From Streptomyces caelestis (GTDB taxonomy: Bacteria > Actinomycetota > Actinomycetes > Streptomycetales > Streptomycetaceae): 64,000 bases of DNA. The notes under the pieces are model-generated. The model saw only the letters and a program-made list of their open reading frames with translations, was not told the DNA's origin and searched no databases. Shown here piece after piece: positions 8,051 through 18,246 of this stretch. The position numbers were made by a program, and so were the translations under genes. How positions within the stretch are numbered: position 1 is the first letter of the stretch; the number at the start of each line of letters is the position of its first letter. The stretch is taken from NCBI RefSeq assembly GCF_014205255.1, contig NZ_JACHNE010000001.1, positions 806,001 to 870,000 of the forward strand, written 5' to 3'.

Positions 8051-9226
8051 GTGAGCGCCGTTGTGTGGACTGCCGCTGGATCATTTCTCGCCTGGCTGTG
8101 GCTGCTGCTCTGTCAGGGCTTCTTCTGGCGCACGGACGTGCGGCTGCCGCCACGCCGGGAACCGGAGGCGTGGCCGTCGGTGTGCGTCGTGGTCCCGGCC
8201 CGTGACGAGGCGGCGGTGCTGTCCGCCGCGCTGCCGTCGCTGCTCCGGCAGGACTATCCGGGGCGGGCGGAGGTCTTCCTCGTCGACGACGGCAGTGCGG
8301 ACGGCACCGGTGACCTGGCGCGTGAACTGGCGCGCCGGCACGGCGGGCTGCCGCTGACCGTGAGCTCGCCGGGCGAGCCGCCCGCGGGCTGGACCGGCAA
8401 GCTGTGGGCGGTGCGCCACGGCATCGGCCTGGCACGCGCGCGTGACCCCGAGTACCTGCTGCTGACGGACGCCGACATCGCGCACGCGCCGGACAGTCTG
8501 CGGGAGCTGGTGGCGGCGGCCCGTGCGGGTGGCTTCGACATCGTCTCGCAGATGGCCCGGCTGCGGGTGGAGAGCAGGTGGGAACGGTTCGTCGTGCCCG
8601 CCTTCGTGTACTTCTTCGCGCAGCTCTATCCCTTCCGCCGGATCGGCAAGGAGGGAACGCGCACGGTGGCCGCGGCCGGTGGCTGCGTCCTGCTGCGGGC
8701 TCAGGCCGCCGAACGGGCGAGAATCCCGGACGCGATCCGGCACGCCGTGATCGACGACGTGGCCCTCGCGCGGGCGGTGCAGCGCAGCGGCGGCCGTGTC
8801 TGGCTGGGGCTGGCCGACCGGGTGGACAGCGTGCGGCCGTATCCGCGGCTGGGCGACCTGTGGCGGATGGTGTCGCGCAGCGCCTACGCCCAGCTGCGGC
8901 ACAACCCCCTGCTGCTGGCCGGGACGGTCGCCGGGCTGGCGCTGGTGTATCTGGTGCCTCCCGTGGCGGTCGTGGTGGGCCTGGTGGCGGGGAACGCGGT
9001 GGCGGCGGCTGTCGGAGGGTCGGCCTGGCTGGTGATGACGGGGACGTACGTGCCGATGCTCCGCTACTACCGCCAGCCGCTGTGGCTCGCTCCGCTGCTG
9101 CCGTTCACCGCGTTCCTGTATCTCCTCATGACGGTCGACTCGGCGGTGCAGCACTACCGGGGACGCGGTGCGGCCTGGAAGGGCCGCACCTACGCCCGCC
9201 CGGACGCCGTGCCCGACGAGGGCTGA
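8051..9226 (+). CDS. HpnB-type (hopene-associated) family 2 glycosyltransferase
   Basis: This is a 391-residue membrane-anchored glycosyltransferase. An N-terminal helix (about 5-22) precedes a GT-A domain with VVVPARDEA, VDDGSADGTGD, the DxD motif in LLTDADIAH and the acceptor-site VIDDVALARAVQRSGG. Three C-terminal helices follow (about 290-365). The GWTGKLWAVRHGI stretch and the overall layout match the HpnB family found in hopanoid clusters. No squalene/hopene or radical SAM hopanoid genes are in the window, so the acceptor is uncertain. The GTG at 8051 is preceded by GGGGAG at 9-bp spacing. Confidence 0.8.
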   Translation: MSAVVWTAAGSFLAWLWLLLCQGFFWRTDVRLPPRREPEAWPSVCVVVPARDEAAVLSAALPSLLRQDYPGRAEVFLVDDGSADGTGDLARELARRHGGLPLTVSSPGEPPAGWTGKLWAVRHGIGLARARDPEYLLLTDADIAHAPDSLRELVAAARAGGFDIVSQMARLRVESRWERFVVPAFVYFFAQLYPFRRIGKEGTRTVAAAGGCVLLRAQAAERARIPDAIRHAVIDDVALARAVQRSGGRVWLGLADRVDSVRPYPRLGDLWRMVSRSAYAQLRHNPLLLAGTVAGLALVYLVPPVAVVVGLVAGNAVAAAVGGSAWLVMTGTYVPMLRYYRQPLWLAPLLPFTAFLYLLMTVDSAVQHYRGRGAAWKGRTYARPDAVPDEG

Positions 9227-9242
9227 CGGGCCCCGGGAGGAG

Positions 9243-10559
9243 TCACTTCCGGCCGGGGGTCCAGTTCATGCCCCACCCGTAGGCGTAGTCGACGGTCCGC
9301 TGCGGGCTCACCCCGCGCTCGGGCACGAGATAGCGCGCCTCCCGCTGCACGACGAGGTCCCCGCCCGTGTTGGTGATCAGGGCGAGCGCGCACACGGGCG
9401 AGGGAACGGTGCACTCGTCGAGGGAGAAGTCGATGGGGGCGCCGTACTGCGGCTGGAGGGTGACGGTGGCGTTCAGGTCGGCGAACGAGCGGGCGCCTTC
9501 GTAGATGGTGACGAAGACGAGGATGCGCCGGAAGGCGTTCTTGTGGTCGAGATTGACGGTGAGGTTCTCACCGGTCGACACGGCGCCGGTACGGTCGTCA
9601 CCGTCGAGGTGGATGTACGGGGGCTGGTGCAGTGCCCCGAAGGTGTTGCCGAGGGCCTGTACGACGCCCTTGCTGCCGTCGGTGAGTTCGTACAGCGCGC
9701 ACAGGTCGAGGTCGAGGTCGGAGTGCATCGCGGCCGGGCGGCCGAACTTGCTGCTCCACCCCGAGAACTGCTTGCGGACCTGCCAGTTGAGGTTCACGTG
9801 CAGGGCGCCGGAGGTGCCGCCCTGCTTGGTGAGCGACACGGAGGGGGCCGCCTTGGTCAGCGTCACCTTGGTGAGGCGGACGGGCTCGGGCGGTGCCGCC
9901 GGGGCCGCGGCCGGCGGTGGCGGTGCCACGGGCTGGGCCGGCGGCGGGGGCGTGTGCGCCGGGGGCGCGGCCACCGGAGGCGCGGGAGCCGCGGCCGGGG
10001 CCGGAGTCGGGGCCACCTGCTGCGGCTCGTCCACCGTGATGCCGTAGTCCGTGGCCAGTCCTTCGAGTCCGCTGCTGTAGCCCTGGCCGACGGCGCGGAA
10101 CTTCCAGGCACCCTGGCGGCGGTAGAACTCGCCGAGCACGAAAGCGGTTTCGGTGGTGGCGCCCGGGTTGTCGAAGCGGGCGACCGGGGTTCCCCGGGCG
10201 GCGTCCTGGACCTCGATGTACAGGCCCGGGACCTGCCCGAACGTGCCGCCGTCGGCGGAGGCGGCGAGGACGATCGTCTCGATCGCGGGCTCCACGCGGG
10301 TGAGGTCGACGAGGAGCGTGTCGGCCACCCGGCCGTCGGCGTTGCGCTTTCCCTCGTGCCGGATGGCGCCGGAGGAGTGCGCGGGCTGGTTGTAGAAGAC
10401 GAAGTCCGCGTCGGAGCGGACCTTTCCGCTTACCAGCAGCAGTGCGGAGGCGTCGGCGTCGGGCACCGCGGGTCCGGCCCGCCAGCCCAATTCCACCCGC
10501 AGCGCCGCGGTAGGCACAGGAGTATTTGAACCTTTCAACATTTGCACGTCCGCCCCCAT
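9243..10559 (-). CDS. Tandem TerD-family protein (tellurium-resistance type)
   Basis: This is a 438-residue cytoplasmic protein with two TerD-like Ca2+-binding domains. The first (about 1-185) has [10 protein letters not shown] and ARFDNPG. The second (about 255-438) has [21 protein letters not shown] and LVFVTIYEG. They are joined by a Pro/Ala-rich linker of about 60 residues. TerD proteins take part in membrane-associated stress and differentiation responses; the exact role here is unknown. The start at 10559 gives [12 protein letters not shown]. An internal ATG at 10541 (MLKGSN), with GGA about 7 bp upstream, matches the usual TerD N-terminus and is a good alternative. No other ter genes are adjacent. 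Confidence 0.85.
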   Translation of the reverse strand: MGADVQMLKGSNTPVPTAALRVELGWRAGPAVPDADASALLLVSGKVRSDADFVFYNQPAHSSGAIRHEGKRNADGRVADTLLVDLTRVEPAIETIVLAASADGGTFGQVPGLYIEVQDAARGTPVARFDNPGATTETAFVLGEFYRRQGAWKFRAVGQGYSSGLEGLATDYGITVDEPQQVAPTPAPAAAPAPPVAAPPAHTPPPPAQPVAPPPPAAAPAAPPEPVRLTKVTLTKAAPSVSLTKQGGTSGALHVNLNWQVRKQFSGWSSKFGRPAAMHSDLDLDLCALYELTDGSKGVVQALGNTFGALHQPPYIHLDGDDRTGAVSTGENLTVNLDHKNAFRRILVFVTIYEGARSFADLNATVTLQPQYGAPIDFSLDECTVPSPVCALALITNTGGDLVVQREARYLVPERGVSPQRTVDYAYGWGMNWTPGRK

Positions 10560-10847
10560 TGCGTGTCACCGCGCCAGGCACATCCCGGCCGCCCGTCGAG
10601 TTCCGTTCGCACAACCTATTCCTCCCGGCGGCGAACTCCCAGGCGCCGCCACCGGAAGAACCCCGGTGACCAACCGGCCAACCCCTGGCAACCCCCCGGA
10701 ACTCGGCCTTTACACGATCAGGGCCCTGATCGGCGCCCCTTTTTGCCGAGTTCGCTCGCATTGGGGATCCCTGGTCACTGCGGACACGGAAAACAACCCT
10801 CTTATCGGTCTCCCCAACCAGCACATCGTGGGCTTAACTTATGTGCC

Positions 10848-11282
10848 ATGACCTCCCCCCGCTCCACCTATGGCGGCGGCTACTACTCCGCCTCCTTCCC
10901 GGACACCCCGATCTACGACAAGCTCGTGGCCGAGCGGGGCACCCCGCAGATCGCCCCGATCCGGGTCCCCGCCCAGTACGACACGCCGGGCAGCCACCTG
11001 CCCGCGCTCCCGTCGGCGCTGCCGGCCCTCCCGGCAGCCCCGTCCCAGCCCGCCTACGGCTATCCGCAGGCGCAGCATCCCTCCCCGCTCCAGCAGGCGC
11101 CCGCCGCGTACATCCCGCAGCAGGCCACCGCACCGCGTGGCTACCCCGGTCCCCAGCCGCAGCAGCCGCGTCCGGCCGCCGCACCCGGCGCGGGCTACGA
11201 GGCGATGCGCCCCGCGGCTCCCCGGCCCGCCCAGGCTCCTTATCAGGACCCGTACAACAACCAGCAGTACCGCGGTTACTGA
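10848..11282 (+). CDS. Pro/Gln/Tyr-rich conserved Streptomyces protein (DUF6643-like)
   Basis: This is a 144-residue low-complexity protein with an ordered N-terminus (SFPDTPIYDKLVAERG, then IAPIRVPAQYDTPGS) and a long Pro/Ala/Gln/Tyr-rich tail ending NNQQYRGY. The conserved N-terminal segment resembles short Streptomyces proteins usually annotated as DUF6643; this is recalled, not searched. There is no signal peptide or membrane segment. It is divergent from the TerD gene across a 288-bp region. The function is unknown. The repeated PxYGYPQ-type pieces suggest a disordered scaffold. Confidence 0.72.
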   Translation: MTSPRSTYGGGYYSASFPDTPIYDKLVAERGTPQIAPIRVPAQYDTPGSHLPALPSALPALPAAPSQPAYGYPQAQHPSPLQQAPAAYIPQQATAPRGYPGPQPQQPRPAAAPGAGYEAMRPAAPRPAQAPYQDPYNNQQYRGY

Positions 11283-11327
11283 GCCGCCTGCCCGGGGGCT
11301 GTCGGTGTCGGCTGGCACGATGGCCCC

Positions 11328-12221
11328 ATGGGGAACGCACGCCTGCACTCGATCCACGTCCATCCGGTCAAGGCGGTCCGGGGCTTCGCGCCCCGGGAGA
11401 CCGTCGTGGAGCCCTGGGGGCTGACCGGAGACCGGCGCTGGGTGCTGGTCGACGACGGGGGAAAGGTCGTCACGCAGCGCCGGCAGCCGCGCCTCGCACT
11501 GGCCGCCGCCGAGCTTCTGCCGGACGGCGGCGTCCGGCTGTCCGCACCCGGCATGGAGCCCCTGACGGTGCCCGTTCCCCGGCCGCTGGGCAGGATGCCG
11601 GTGGAGATCTTCCGCGACAAGGTCGACGCGGTCCCGGCCGAGGACGAGGCCGCGCATGCCTGGGGCAGTACCTATCTCGGCATCGGCGTGCGTCTCGCGT
11701 ACATGGACGACCCGGCCACGCGCCGGCCCGTCGACCCGGAGTACGCGCGTCCCGGCGAGACCGTCTCGTTCGCCGACGGCTATCCGCTGCTGCTCACCAC
11801 CACGGCCTCCCTCGACGCCCTCAACGCCCTGATCGCGCAGGGTGACCACGCGGACGAGGGCCCGCTGCCCATGAACCGTTTCCGGCCCAGCGTGGTCGTG
11901 TCGGGCACCGACGCCTGGGCCGAGGACGACTGGTCGCGCCTCGCCATCGGGGACGTGCCCTTCCGCGTCGCCAAGACCTGCGGACGGTGCGTGGTGATCA
12001 CCACCGACCAGGGCACGGGCGAGCGCGGCCGCGAACCCCTGCACAGCCTGGGGCGGCACCGGCGGCTCGGCGGCAAGCTGGTCTTCGGGCAGAACCTGGT
12101 GCCCCTGTCCCGGGGCACGATCCGGGTCGGTGACCCCGTCAGGATCCTGGAGCAGCCCGGGCCGGAGGCCTGCGCCCCGGGCGGGAACCGCCCCATGCGT
12201 CCGGGCGTTGGCCTTGTGTGA
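11328..12221 (+). CDS. MOSC-domain protein (molybdenum cofactor-binding, mARC/YcbX-like)
   Basis: This is a 297-residue protein with an N-terminal MOSC beta-barrel domain (LHSIHVHPVKAVRG, about 5-120) and a C-terminal MOSC domain (about 130-280). The cofactor-ligating Cys lies in VAKTCGRCVVITTDQ, with upstream MNRFRPSVVV, as in YcbX/mARC proteins that reduce N-hydroxylated compounds. There is no ferredoxin domain at the C terminus (unlike YcbX), so it needs a separate electron donor. It starts 45 bp after the DUF6643-like gene on the same strand. The substrate is unknown. Confidence 0.85.
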   Translation: MGNARLHSIHVHPVKAVRGFAPRETVVEPWGLTGDRRWVLVDDGGKVVTQRRQPRLALAAAELLPDGGVRLSAPGMEPLTVPVPRPLGRMPVEIFRDKVDAVPAEDEAAHAWGSTYLGIGVRLAYMDDPATRRPVDPEYARPGETVSFADGYPLLLTTTASLDALNALIAQGDHADEGPLPMNRFRPSVVVSGTDAWAEDDWSRLAIGDVPFRVAKTCGRCVVITTDQGTGERGREPLHSLGRHRRLGGKLVFGQNLVPLSRGTIRVGDPVRILEQPGPEACAPGGNRPMRPGVGLV

Positions 12222-12321
12222 GAAGTTCATGAGAGTCGCCGGTGCGAGGTGATTTCCCTCTCTCTTCGCCGGCGCGGCGCGTGGACGGCTCCGCCGGGGG
12301 TTATCACGGAGCGGGAAGGGG

Positions 12322-12936
12322 GTGCAGGCGGTGCGAGCGATCAGCGGACTCTGGCGCTGGCGGCGCAACCCGCTGTGCCGTGCGACCGATCTGGCCGAGG
12401 CCTGGGTGGCTCTGGCGGCCCTGGTGCTGATCCTCCTGGCCGCCCCGGCGGCCGGTGCCCTCGTCGGAGGCTCCGCCCAGGAAGCCCTCCAGCGCTCCGT
12501 CCGCGAGCAGCACGAAGCGCGGCGCCTGGTGACGGCCACAGTGGTCCGCAAGCTCGACCGCTCCCCGCTGGACGCCGACCCGGAGACCTCCACGGGCCGG
12601 GACCTCCGCAACCGCGTCCTCGCCGACTGGACGGCACCGGACGGCAGCGAGCATCAGGGCCCGGTGCTGGCCGGCCTCAAGGACCCCCAGCAGGGCGACG
12701 AGTTCCGGATATGGACCGACCGGCACGGCAGGATGGTGGCCCGCCCCCTCGACTCCGCGACGGCGTCGACACACGCGGTCCTCGCCGGCTTCGGCGCGGC
12801 CCTGGCGGTCGGCGGTCTCGTCGAGGGCGGCAGACGGCTGATCGTCTGGCGCATGGCCCGCCGCCGGTACGCCCGTTGGGACCAGGCATGGGACAGGGCG
12901 GGCCCGGACTGGGGCAGGACGGGCACCGGCAGCTGA
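12322..12936 (+). CDS. Rv1733c-family two-helix membrane protein
   Basis: This is a 204-residue membrane protein. The N-terminus is [16 protein letters not shown], followed by a transmembrane helix (about 31-50). A soluble extracytoplasmic region (about 55-150) holds the [14 protein letters not shown] segment, and a second helix (about 151-170) is followed by a basic tail. This matches Rv1733c-like proteins common in Streptomyces, whose function is not established. Either the GTG at 12322 or the one at 12331 could be the start; the latter has better spacing to GGGAAGGGGG. There is a single copy here with no operon partner. Confidence 0.72.
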   Translation: MQAVRAISGLWRWRRNPLCRATDLAEAWVALAALVLILLAAPAAGALVGGSAQEALQRSVREQHEARRLVTATVVRKLDRSPLDADPETSTGRDLRNRVLADWTAPDGSEHQGPVLAGLKDPQQGDEFRIWTDRHGRMVARPLDSATASTHAVLAGFGAALAVGGLVEGGRRLIVWRMARRRYARWDQAWDRAGPDWGRTGTGS

Positions 12937-13165
12937 AAGCCTTCCGGCTCTGGTCAACCCACCACCGGCGCGCACGCTACGGTGGTCCGGCCGAACCGTT
13001 CGGCACAACCCGCGCGCGAGCGAGCAGGAGGGGCGCGCCGGTTTCGATGCCGCGTGCGCGCGCAGGCCCGAGGGGGTCCGGCACGGTCGCGGTTCCGACA
13101 CCGGTGGGAGCGTCCCGAAGGCGAGCCAGCCATCAGTACGACCGAGGTGGGGGCACAGCTACACC

Positions 13166-15601
13166 ATGGCACAGGGCACGGTCCAGGTGACGCACACCGG
13201 CACGTCGCGGTGGCGGCGCCGCACGGGTGAGTACGCATCGCTCGCCGCTGCCCTGGAGGCCGCGGCCGACGGAGACGTCCTCACGGTCGCCCCCGGCACC
13301 TACCGCGAGAACCTCGTCGTGCAGCGCGCGGTGACGCTGCGCGGGCCCGAGGGCTCCCCGGGCTCGGTGCGGATCGCGCCCGTGGACGGCGTGCCGCTGA
13401 CCGTGCGCGCCTCGGCGGTGGTCCAGGACCTGTATGTGGAGGGCCAGGACGCGGCCGCCCCCGCGGTGCTCGTGGAAGAGGGCACTCCTGAGCTGAGCGA
13501 CGTACGGGTGGTGACGCGGTCGGCGGCCGGGATCGAGGTGCGCGGCAGTGCCCGGCCCACGGTCCGGCGTTGCGCGGTCGACAATCCGGCGGGCATCGGC
13601 ATCGCCGTACTCGACGGCGCGGGCGGGGTGTTCGAGGAGTGCGAGGTCGTCGCGGCCGGCCAGGCGGGCGTGGCGGTGCGCGGCGGCGCCCACCCCCGTC
13701 TGGAGCGCTGCCGGGTGCACCACACCTCGGGCTCGGGCCTGTCGGCGACCGGGGAGAACTCGGCGCTGGAGGCGGTGGGCTGCGAGATCTACGAAGTCCG
13801 GGGCAGCGGTGTGCAGATCACCGGCCGGGCCACCGCGCACCTCACCGACTGCGACGTGCACCGCACGACGGCCGACGGTGTCACGCTCGACACGGACGCC
13901 GTGCTCACGCTCGCCGACTGCCGTATCCACGACATCCCGGAGAACGCGGTCGACCTGCGTTCCCGCTCCGTCCTCACGCTGACCCGCACCACGGTGCGGC
14001 AGTTCGGTCGCAACGGCCTGTCGGTGTGGGACCCGGGCACACGCGTGGACGCCAACCAGTGCGAGATCTTCGACAGCACGGGCGACTACCCGGCGGTGTG
14101 GGTGAGCGACGGCGCCACCGCGGTGCTCGACTCGTGCCGGGTGCACGACGTGCCGGACGCCCTGTTCGTCCTCGACCGCGGCTCGCGCGCGGACGTCGTC
14201 GACAGCGACCTGTCGCAGGTGCGCAACACGGCCGTGTCGGTGAGCGACGGCGCGACCGCTCAGCTCGACGACTGCCGGATCCGGGACGCGGCGACGGGCG
14301 CCTGGTTCCGCGACCACGGCAGCGGCGGCACTCTCAGCAACTGCACGCTGGACGGCACCCAGACCGGCGTCATCGTCACCAAGGGCGCCGACCCCACGGT
14401 GGAGCGCTGCACGATCGACTCACCCGCGGAGGCGGGGGTGTACGTGTCGGCCGGAGGCCGCGGCAGCTTCCACAACTGCCGGGTGACGGGCAGCGGCGGC
14501 TACGGCTTCCATGTGATCGACGGCAGCCGTACGACGCTGCGGAAGTGCCGCACGGAGCGGTGCGCGCGCGGCGGCTACGAGTTCGCGGACAGCGGCGCGG
14601 ACGCGTCGTCCGGGACGGGCCCCCTGGTCGAGGACTGCACCAGCGACGAGAGCGCGGGACTGCGGGAACCGACGGCGCCGGCGACGGCCGTGCAGACGGT
14701 GAGCCACTCCCCCGGCCTGCTGGGCGCGGTCCCGGGGCAGCGCACCGAACCGGAGCCTTTGGCCTCGATCGCGGAGCCCGAGCAGCCGGCCCGCAGCTCC
14801 AAGGACGTCCTCGGTGAACTGGACGCGCTGGTCGGCCTGGAGAGCGTCAAGCGCGAGGTGCGCGCCCTCACCGACATGATCGAGGTCGGCCGGCGCCGGC
14901 AGCAGGCGGGCCTGAAGGCGGCGTCGGTCAAGCGGCACCTGGTCTTCACCGGCTCCCCCGGCACGGGCAAGACGACGGTCGCGCGGCTGTACGGCGAGAT
15001 CCTCGCGTCCCTCGGTGTGCTGGAGAAGGGCCATCTGGTCGAGGTGTCCCGGGTCGACCTGGTGGGCGAGCACATCGGCTCGACCGCGATCCGCACGCAG
15101 GAGGCCTTCGAGAAGGCGCGCGGCGGTGTGCTGTTCATCGACGAGGCGTACGCGCTGTCGCCGGAGGACGCGGGCCGCGACTTCGGCAAGGAGGCCATCG
15201 ACACGCTGGTGAAGCTGATGGAGGACCACCGGGACGCGGTGGTGGTGATCGTCGCGGGCTACACGGCCGAGATGGAGCGCTTCCTGTCGGTCAACCCCGG
15301 TGTGGCGTCCCGGTTCTCACGGACCATCACCTTCAGCGACTACGACCCCGAGGACCTGCTGCGGATCGTGGAGCAGCAGGCCGAGGAGCACGAGTACCGG
15401 CTGGCGCCCGGCGCCGCGGAGGCCCTGCGGACGTACTTCGCGGAGCTCCCGAAGGGCCCGGCGTTCGGCAACGGCCGTACCGCGCGGCAGACCTTCGAGG
15501 CGATGGTCGAGCGACACGCGAGCCGGGTCGCCCAGTTCGCCGAGCCGAGCACGGACGACCTGACGCTGCTCTACGCGGGGGACCTGCCCGAGCTGCTCTG
15601 A
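13166..15601 (+). CDS. Right-handed beta-helix / AAA+ ATPase fusion protein
   Basis: This is an 811-residue protein. Residues about 20-500 are a right-handed parallel beta-helix made of many coils with recurring xxCxI/V and G(A/R)xAxVxxxC patterns, opening with a pectate-lyase-like [17 protein letters not shown]. An acidic linker (about 500-545) leads to a CbxX/CfqX (SpoVK/EccA-like) AAA+ module: Walker [10 protein letters not shown] at about 597, Walker B VLFIDEA at about 656, sensor region [13 protein letters not shown] and an Arg-finger segment SRFSRTITF. It has no signal peptide, so it is probably cytoplasmic. The role is unknown; the AAA+ part suggests ring-shaped remodelling of a partner bound by the beta-helix. 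Its 3' end overlaps the convergent membrane hydrolase gene by 31 bp. Confidence 0.85.
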   Translation: MAQGTVQVTHTGTSRWRRRTGEYASLAAALEAAADGDVLTVAPGTYRENLVVQRAVTLRGPEGSPGSVRIAPVDGVPLTVRASAVVQDLYVEGQDAAAPAVLVEEGTPELSDVRVVTRSAAGIEVRGSARPTVRRCAVDNPAGIGIAVLDGAGGVFEECEVVAAGQAGVAVRGGAHPRLERCRVHHTSGSGLSATGENSALEAVGCEIYEVRGSGVQITGRATAHLTDCDVHRTTADGVTLDTDAVLTLADCRIHDIPENAVDLRSRSVLTLTRTTVRQFGRNGLSVWDPGTRVDANQCEIFDSTGDYPAVWVSDGATAVLDSCRVHDVPDALFVLDRGSRADVVDSDLSQVRNTAVSVSDGATAQLDDCRIRDAATGAWFRDHGSGGTLSNCTLDGTQTGVIVTKGADPTVERCTIDSPAEAGVYVSAGGRGSFHNCRVTGSGGYGFHVIDGSRTTLRKCRTERCARGGYEFADSGADASSGTGPLVEDCTSDESAGLREPTAPATAVQTVSHSPGLLGAVPGQRTEPEPLASIAEPEQPARSSKDVLGELDALVGLESVKREVRALTDMIEVGRRRQQAGLKAASVKRHLVFTGSPGTGKTTVARLYGEILASLGVLEKGHLVEVSRVDLVGEHIGSTAIRTQEAFEKARGGVLFIDEAYALSPEDAGRDFGKEAIDTLVKLMEDHRDAVVVIVAGYTAEMERFLSVNPGVASRFSRTITFSDYDPEDLLRIVEQQAEEHEYRLAPGAAEALRTYFAELPKGPAFGNGRTARQTFEAMVERHASRVAQFAEPSTDDLTLLYAGDLPELL

Positions 15602-17955
15602 GGATCCGCCTCGGGCCCCGGGCAGGGCTGCTCGGCCGTGTGGCGAGGTGCCGGCAGGCCCGGCCGCAGTCGGGCCAGCAGCTTGCGGCGCTCCTCGGCG
15701 AACGCCGGGTCCGCCTGGTAGTCGGAGTGGCCGAGGATCGGCGCGGGCAGCGGGTGGAGGTCGGTGCGGCCGTAGGAGAGCGGGTCCGTCAACGGCGCGT
15801 GGTCGACCCCGAGGTCGTGGTTGCCGGGCAGGCGCACCGGGCCGCCGATGGGGTCGGTGAGCCGGTACAGGTTGCGCCAGCAGTCCACCTCCCGGTGCAG
15901 GGAGTTGAGCGCGGCGGGGCCGAAGTGCGCCGGGAACCAGCGGCCGTAGAGCCGCTCCAGCGGGGAGCCGTAGGTCAGCAGCGCGACGCGTTTGCGGGTG
16001 GACGGGGCGAGTTGCCAGGCCGCGGCGGCGGCGAGCACGCTGCCCTGCGAGTGCCCGGAGATGACCAGCCGTCCCCCGGTGACGCGGGTCCAGGTCGCGA
16101 TCCGCCAGGTCAGGTCGGGCACCGCGCGCTCGGCGTAGCACGGCGGGGCGAAGGGGTGGGCGGCGCGCGGCCAGAAGGTGCCGACGTCCCACAGGATGCC
16201 GATGGTGCGGCGGGCCGCGGCGTCCTTGTAGGCGCGCCTGCCCCAGGTGACGAACAGCAGGAAGCCGAGGCCGATCAGCCACGAGCCGAGGGCCTCGGCG
16301 GTCTCGGCGGCGCCGTGGACGACGGGGTAGGTGCCCTGCGCCGCCTCGCCCGGTGTCTCGTCGGTGGCCATGGCGCCCACGAGGGCCGCGGCACCGAGCA
16401 GCAGGGTGACGCCCGAGGTGACGGCGACGATCCGGGGTCCCCGGTCGGTGAGGGAGGCCATCGCGCGGGTGTAGGCGATACGGCGGGTGCGGGCGCGGTC
16501 CTGGGCCTCGTCCGGGTAGTCGCGTGCCACCGCCTCGCGTTCGGCGCGGGCGAGCTGCCAGGCGCGGTGAGCCAGCCAGCCGAAGAGCACCAGGAGCACC
16601 ACGATCAGGGGCGGGATCACGGACGCCTGCCAGGTCAGCAGGACCGGCGGGCCGTCGATCGACGTCTCGGTGCCGTCCAGCCAGTCGGACACGCGCTGCG
16701 ACACGCCGCCGGACATCACCCCGCCCAGGGCGCAGGCCAGCATCGCGACGGCCGGTCCGCCGAGGCCACGCAGCACGGCCCGCCGGTCGGGGTCGGTGCG
16801 GTGCAGTGCGTGGGCGACGCCGGCGAGGACGATCACGAGCAGGCCCTGGACCAGGGCGAGACCGCCGAAGGCGGCGTCGCCCGGCAGCCGGCCGGCCGAC
16901 TCCCACCCGGGGCGCTCCCACCCCGCGTACAGCAGGGCGAGCGCGAGCAGGACGAGGGCGGCGAGCGGCAGGCGTCGTACGAAGCGCTCGTCCAGTTCCC
17001 GGTCGAGGCGCCTCTCGCTGCGGCCCCGGCGGCACACCACCCACACCACGGCGACCGCGCACGCCACGAGGGCCGCCTCCAGCAGCAGGCCCAGGGTGTT
17101 CAGTACGGCGGGGCCGCCGGGCTCGCGGTCGTGGCGGGCGGCGGCGCCGGCGACCGCGGCGGCGACCGTGACCAGCCCGGCGGCGGTGTGCGCGGCGCGC
17201 AGCCGGGCCACCAGCCGGCGTCCGTACCAGAAGCCGGGCCGGCCCAGCGCGGTCGCGCCGTCGTCGGGCTCGGGGTCGCGGGCGAGCGGCTGCTGGGACT
17301 CGTAGTCGCTCCAGGTGCGCCGGGACAGGTACCACAGCAGACCGGTCAGGGCGGCCGGGACGAAGGACGCCAGGGCGAGCCTGCGGCCGGGGCTGCTCCA
17401 CCAGCCGCCGTCCGAGACGGTGGGTGAGAGGAAGCCCAGCCAGGAGTGCCGGTCGGCGCACGCGCGCGTGCCCGCGCACTGCCAGGCCGCCAGGTCGAGG
17501 GCGACCTCGCAGGCCGCGGCGACGAGCAGCACCGTCAGGGTGAGCCCCGCGAGCCGCACCAGGAGGCCGTACAGGCGCACCGTGCGGCGGCGGCCCCGGG
17601 CGCTGGGGCGCATCCAGTGGGCGAGGTTGACGACCATGAACGGCAGCAGCAACAACCACAGCGCGCGGGTGCCGTTGCCGGAGGTGAGGTTGCACCAGAC
17701 GTAGGCCTCGGGCACCGGTTCGTCGCGGCGGCGGTCGTCTGGGCTGGTCTCCGCGTCGACGTCGTCGGCGCGCCGGAAGACGGCCGCGATGTCGTCGCCG
17801 GTGATCCGCACCGTGCGCGGATCGTTGAGCATCTCCTGCGGCGTGGTGCCGCCCACGCCGTGAACCAGGAGTTCCAGGGCGGTCCCGGTCTCGCCGGGCC
17901 GCTGGGCGGGCTGGTCCGGCCCGCCGGTCGACACATGTTCCTGCGCACGTTCCAC
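15571..17955 (-). CDS. Multi-pass membrane protein with alpha/beta-hydrolase (lipase-like) domain
   Basis: This is a 794-residue protein. The N-terminal region holds [17 protein letters not shown] (an oxyanion-type HGVGG near residue 30). About eight to ten hydrophobic segments are spread through residues about 95-560. The C-terminal part has the nucleophile motif GHSQG (Ser636), followed by [14 protein letters not shown] and a possible His in [11 protein letters not shown]. The HG and GHSQG parts of one hydrolase fold are therefore separated by the membrane region. The GTG at 17955 was chosen because GGGGGAAG precedes it by 9 bp. The substrate is unknown; lipid or ester hydrolysis is inferred. 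It is convergent with the beta-helix/AAA+ gene. Confidence 0.78.
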   Translation of the reverse strand: MERAQEHVSTGGPDQPAQRPGETGTALELLVHGVGGTTPQEMLNDPRTVRITGDDIAAVFRRADDVDAETSPDDRRRDEPVPEAYVWCNLTSGNGTRALWLLLLPFMVVNLAHWMRPSARGRRRTVRLYGLLVRLAGLTLTVLLVAAACEVALDLAAWQCAGTRACADRHSWLGFLSPTVSDGGWWSSPGRRLALASFVPAALTGLLWYLSRRTWSDYESQQPLARDPEPDDGATALGRPGFWYGRRLVARLRAAHTAAGLVTVAAAVAGAAARHDREPGGPAVLNTLGLLLEAALVACAVAVVWVVCRRGRSERRLDRELDERFVRRLPLAALVLLALALLYAGWERPGWESAGRLPGDAAFGGLALVQGLLVIVLAGVAHALHRTDPDRRAVLRGLGGPAVAMLACALGGVMSGGVSQRVSDWLDGTETSIDGPPVLLTWQASVIPPLIVVLLVLFGWLAHRAWQLARAEREAVARDYPDEAQDRARTRRIAYTRAMASLTDRGPRIVAVTSGVTLLLGAAALVGAMATDETPGEAAQGTYPVVHGAAETAEALGSWLIGLGFLLFVTWGRRAYKDAAARRTIGILWDVGTFWPRAAHPFAPPCYAERAVPDLTWRIATWTRVTGGRLVISGHSQGSVLAAAAAWQLAPSTRKRVALLTYGSPLERLYGRWFPAHFGPAALNSLHREVDCWRNLYRLTDPIGGPVRLPGNHDLGVDHAPLTDPLSYGRTDLHPLPAPILGHSDYQADPAFAEERRKLLARLRPGLPAPRHTAEQPCPGPEADPQSSSGRSPA

Positions 17956-18246
17956 TGATTCGCACTTCCCCCGTGACACGCCGTCGGCTCTGTCCGTGCG
18001 GGCACAAGGATCTCCACTTCTGCGGCGCCGCACACCTCCTGTCACGGAATCTCCCCGATCCGTAACACTGCGGAGCGACGGATGCGGCCTCATGTGACAT
18101 GTGCGCGACCAGCGGTCGGTGGCGCCGCCGGCTCCCCGACATGCAAGGATGGGGCGTCCGCGCACCGGAGCCGGGGAGAATGTCCTGGTTGGGCCAGGTG
18201 TGCTGGGCCTGTCGGACGGCATTGAGGCGAAAGGACCGGAGCGTAC

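Noticed and set aside
5499..9226. Polysaccharide biosynthesis cluster formed by the ligase-like and HpnB-like genes
   Set aside because: They are separated by unrelated genes on the opposite strand and there are no nucleotide-sugar or flippase genes.
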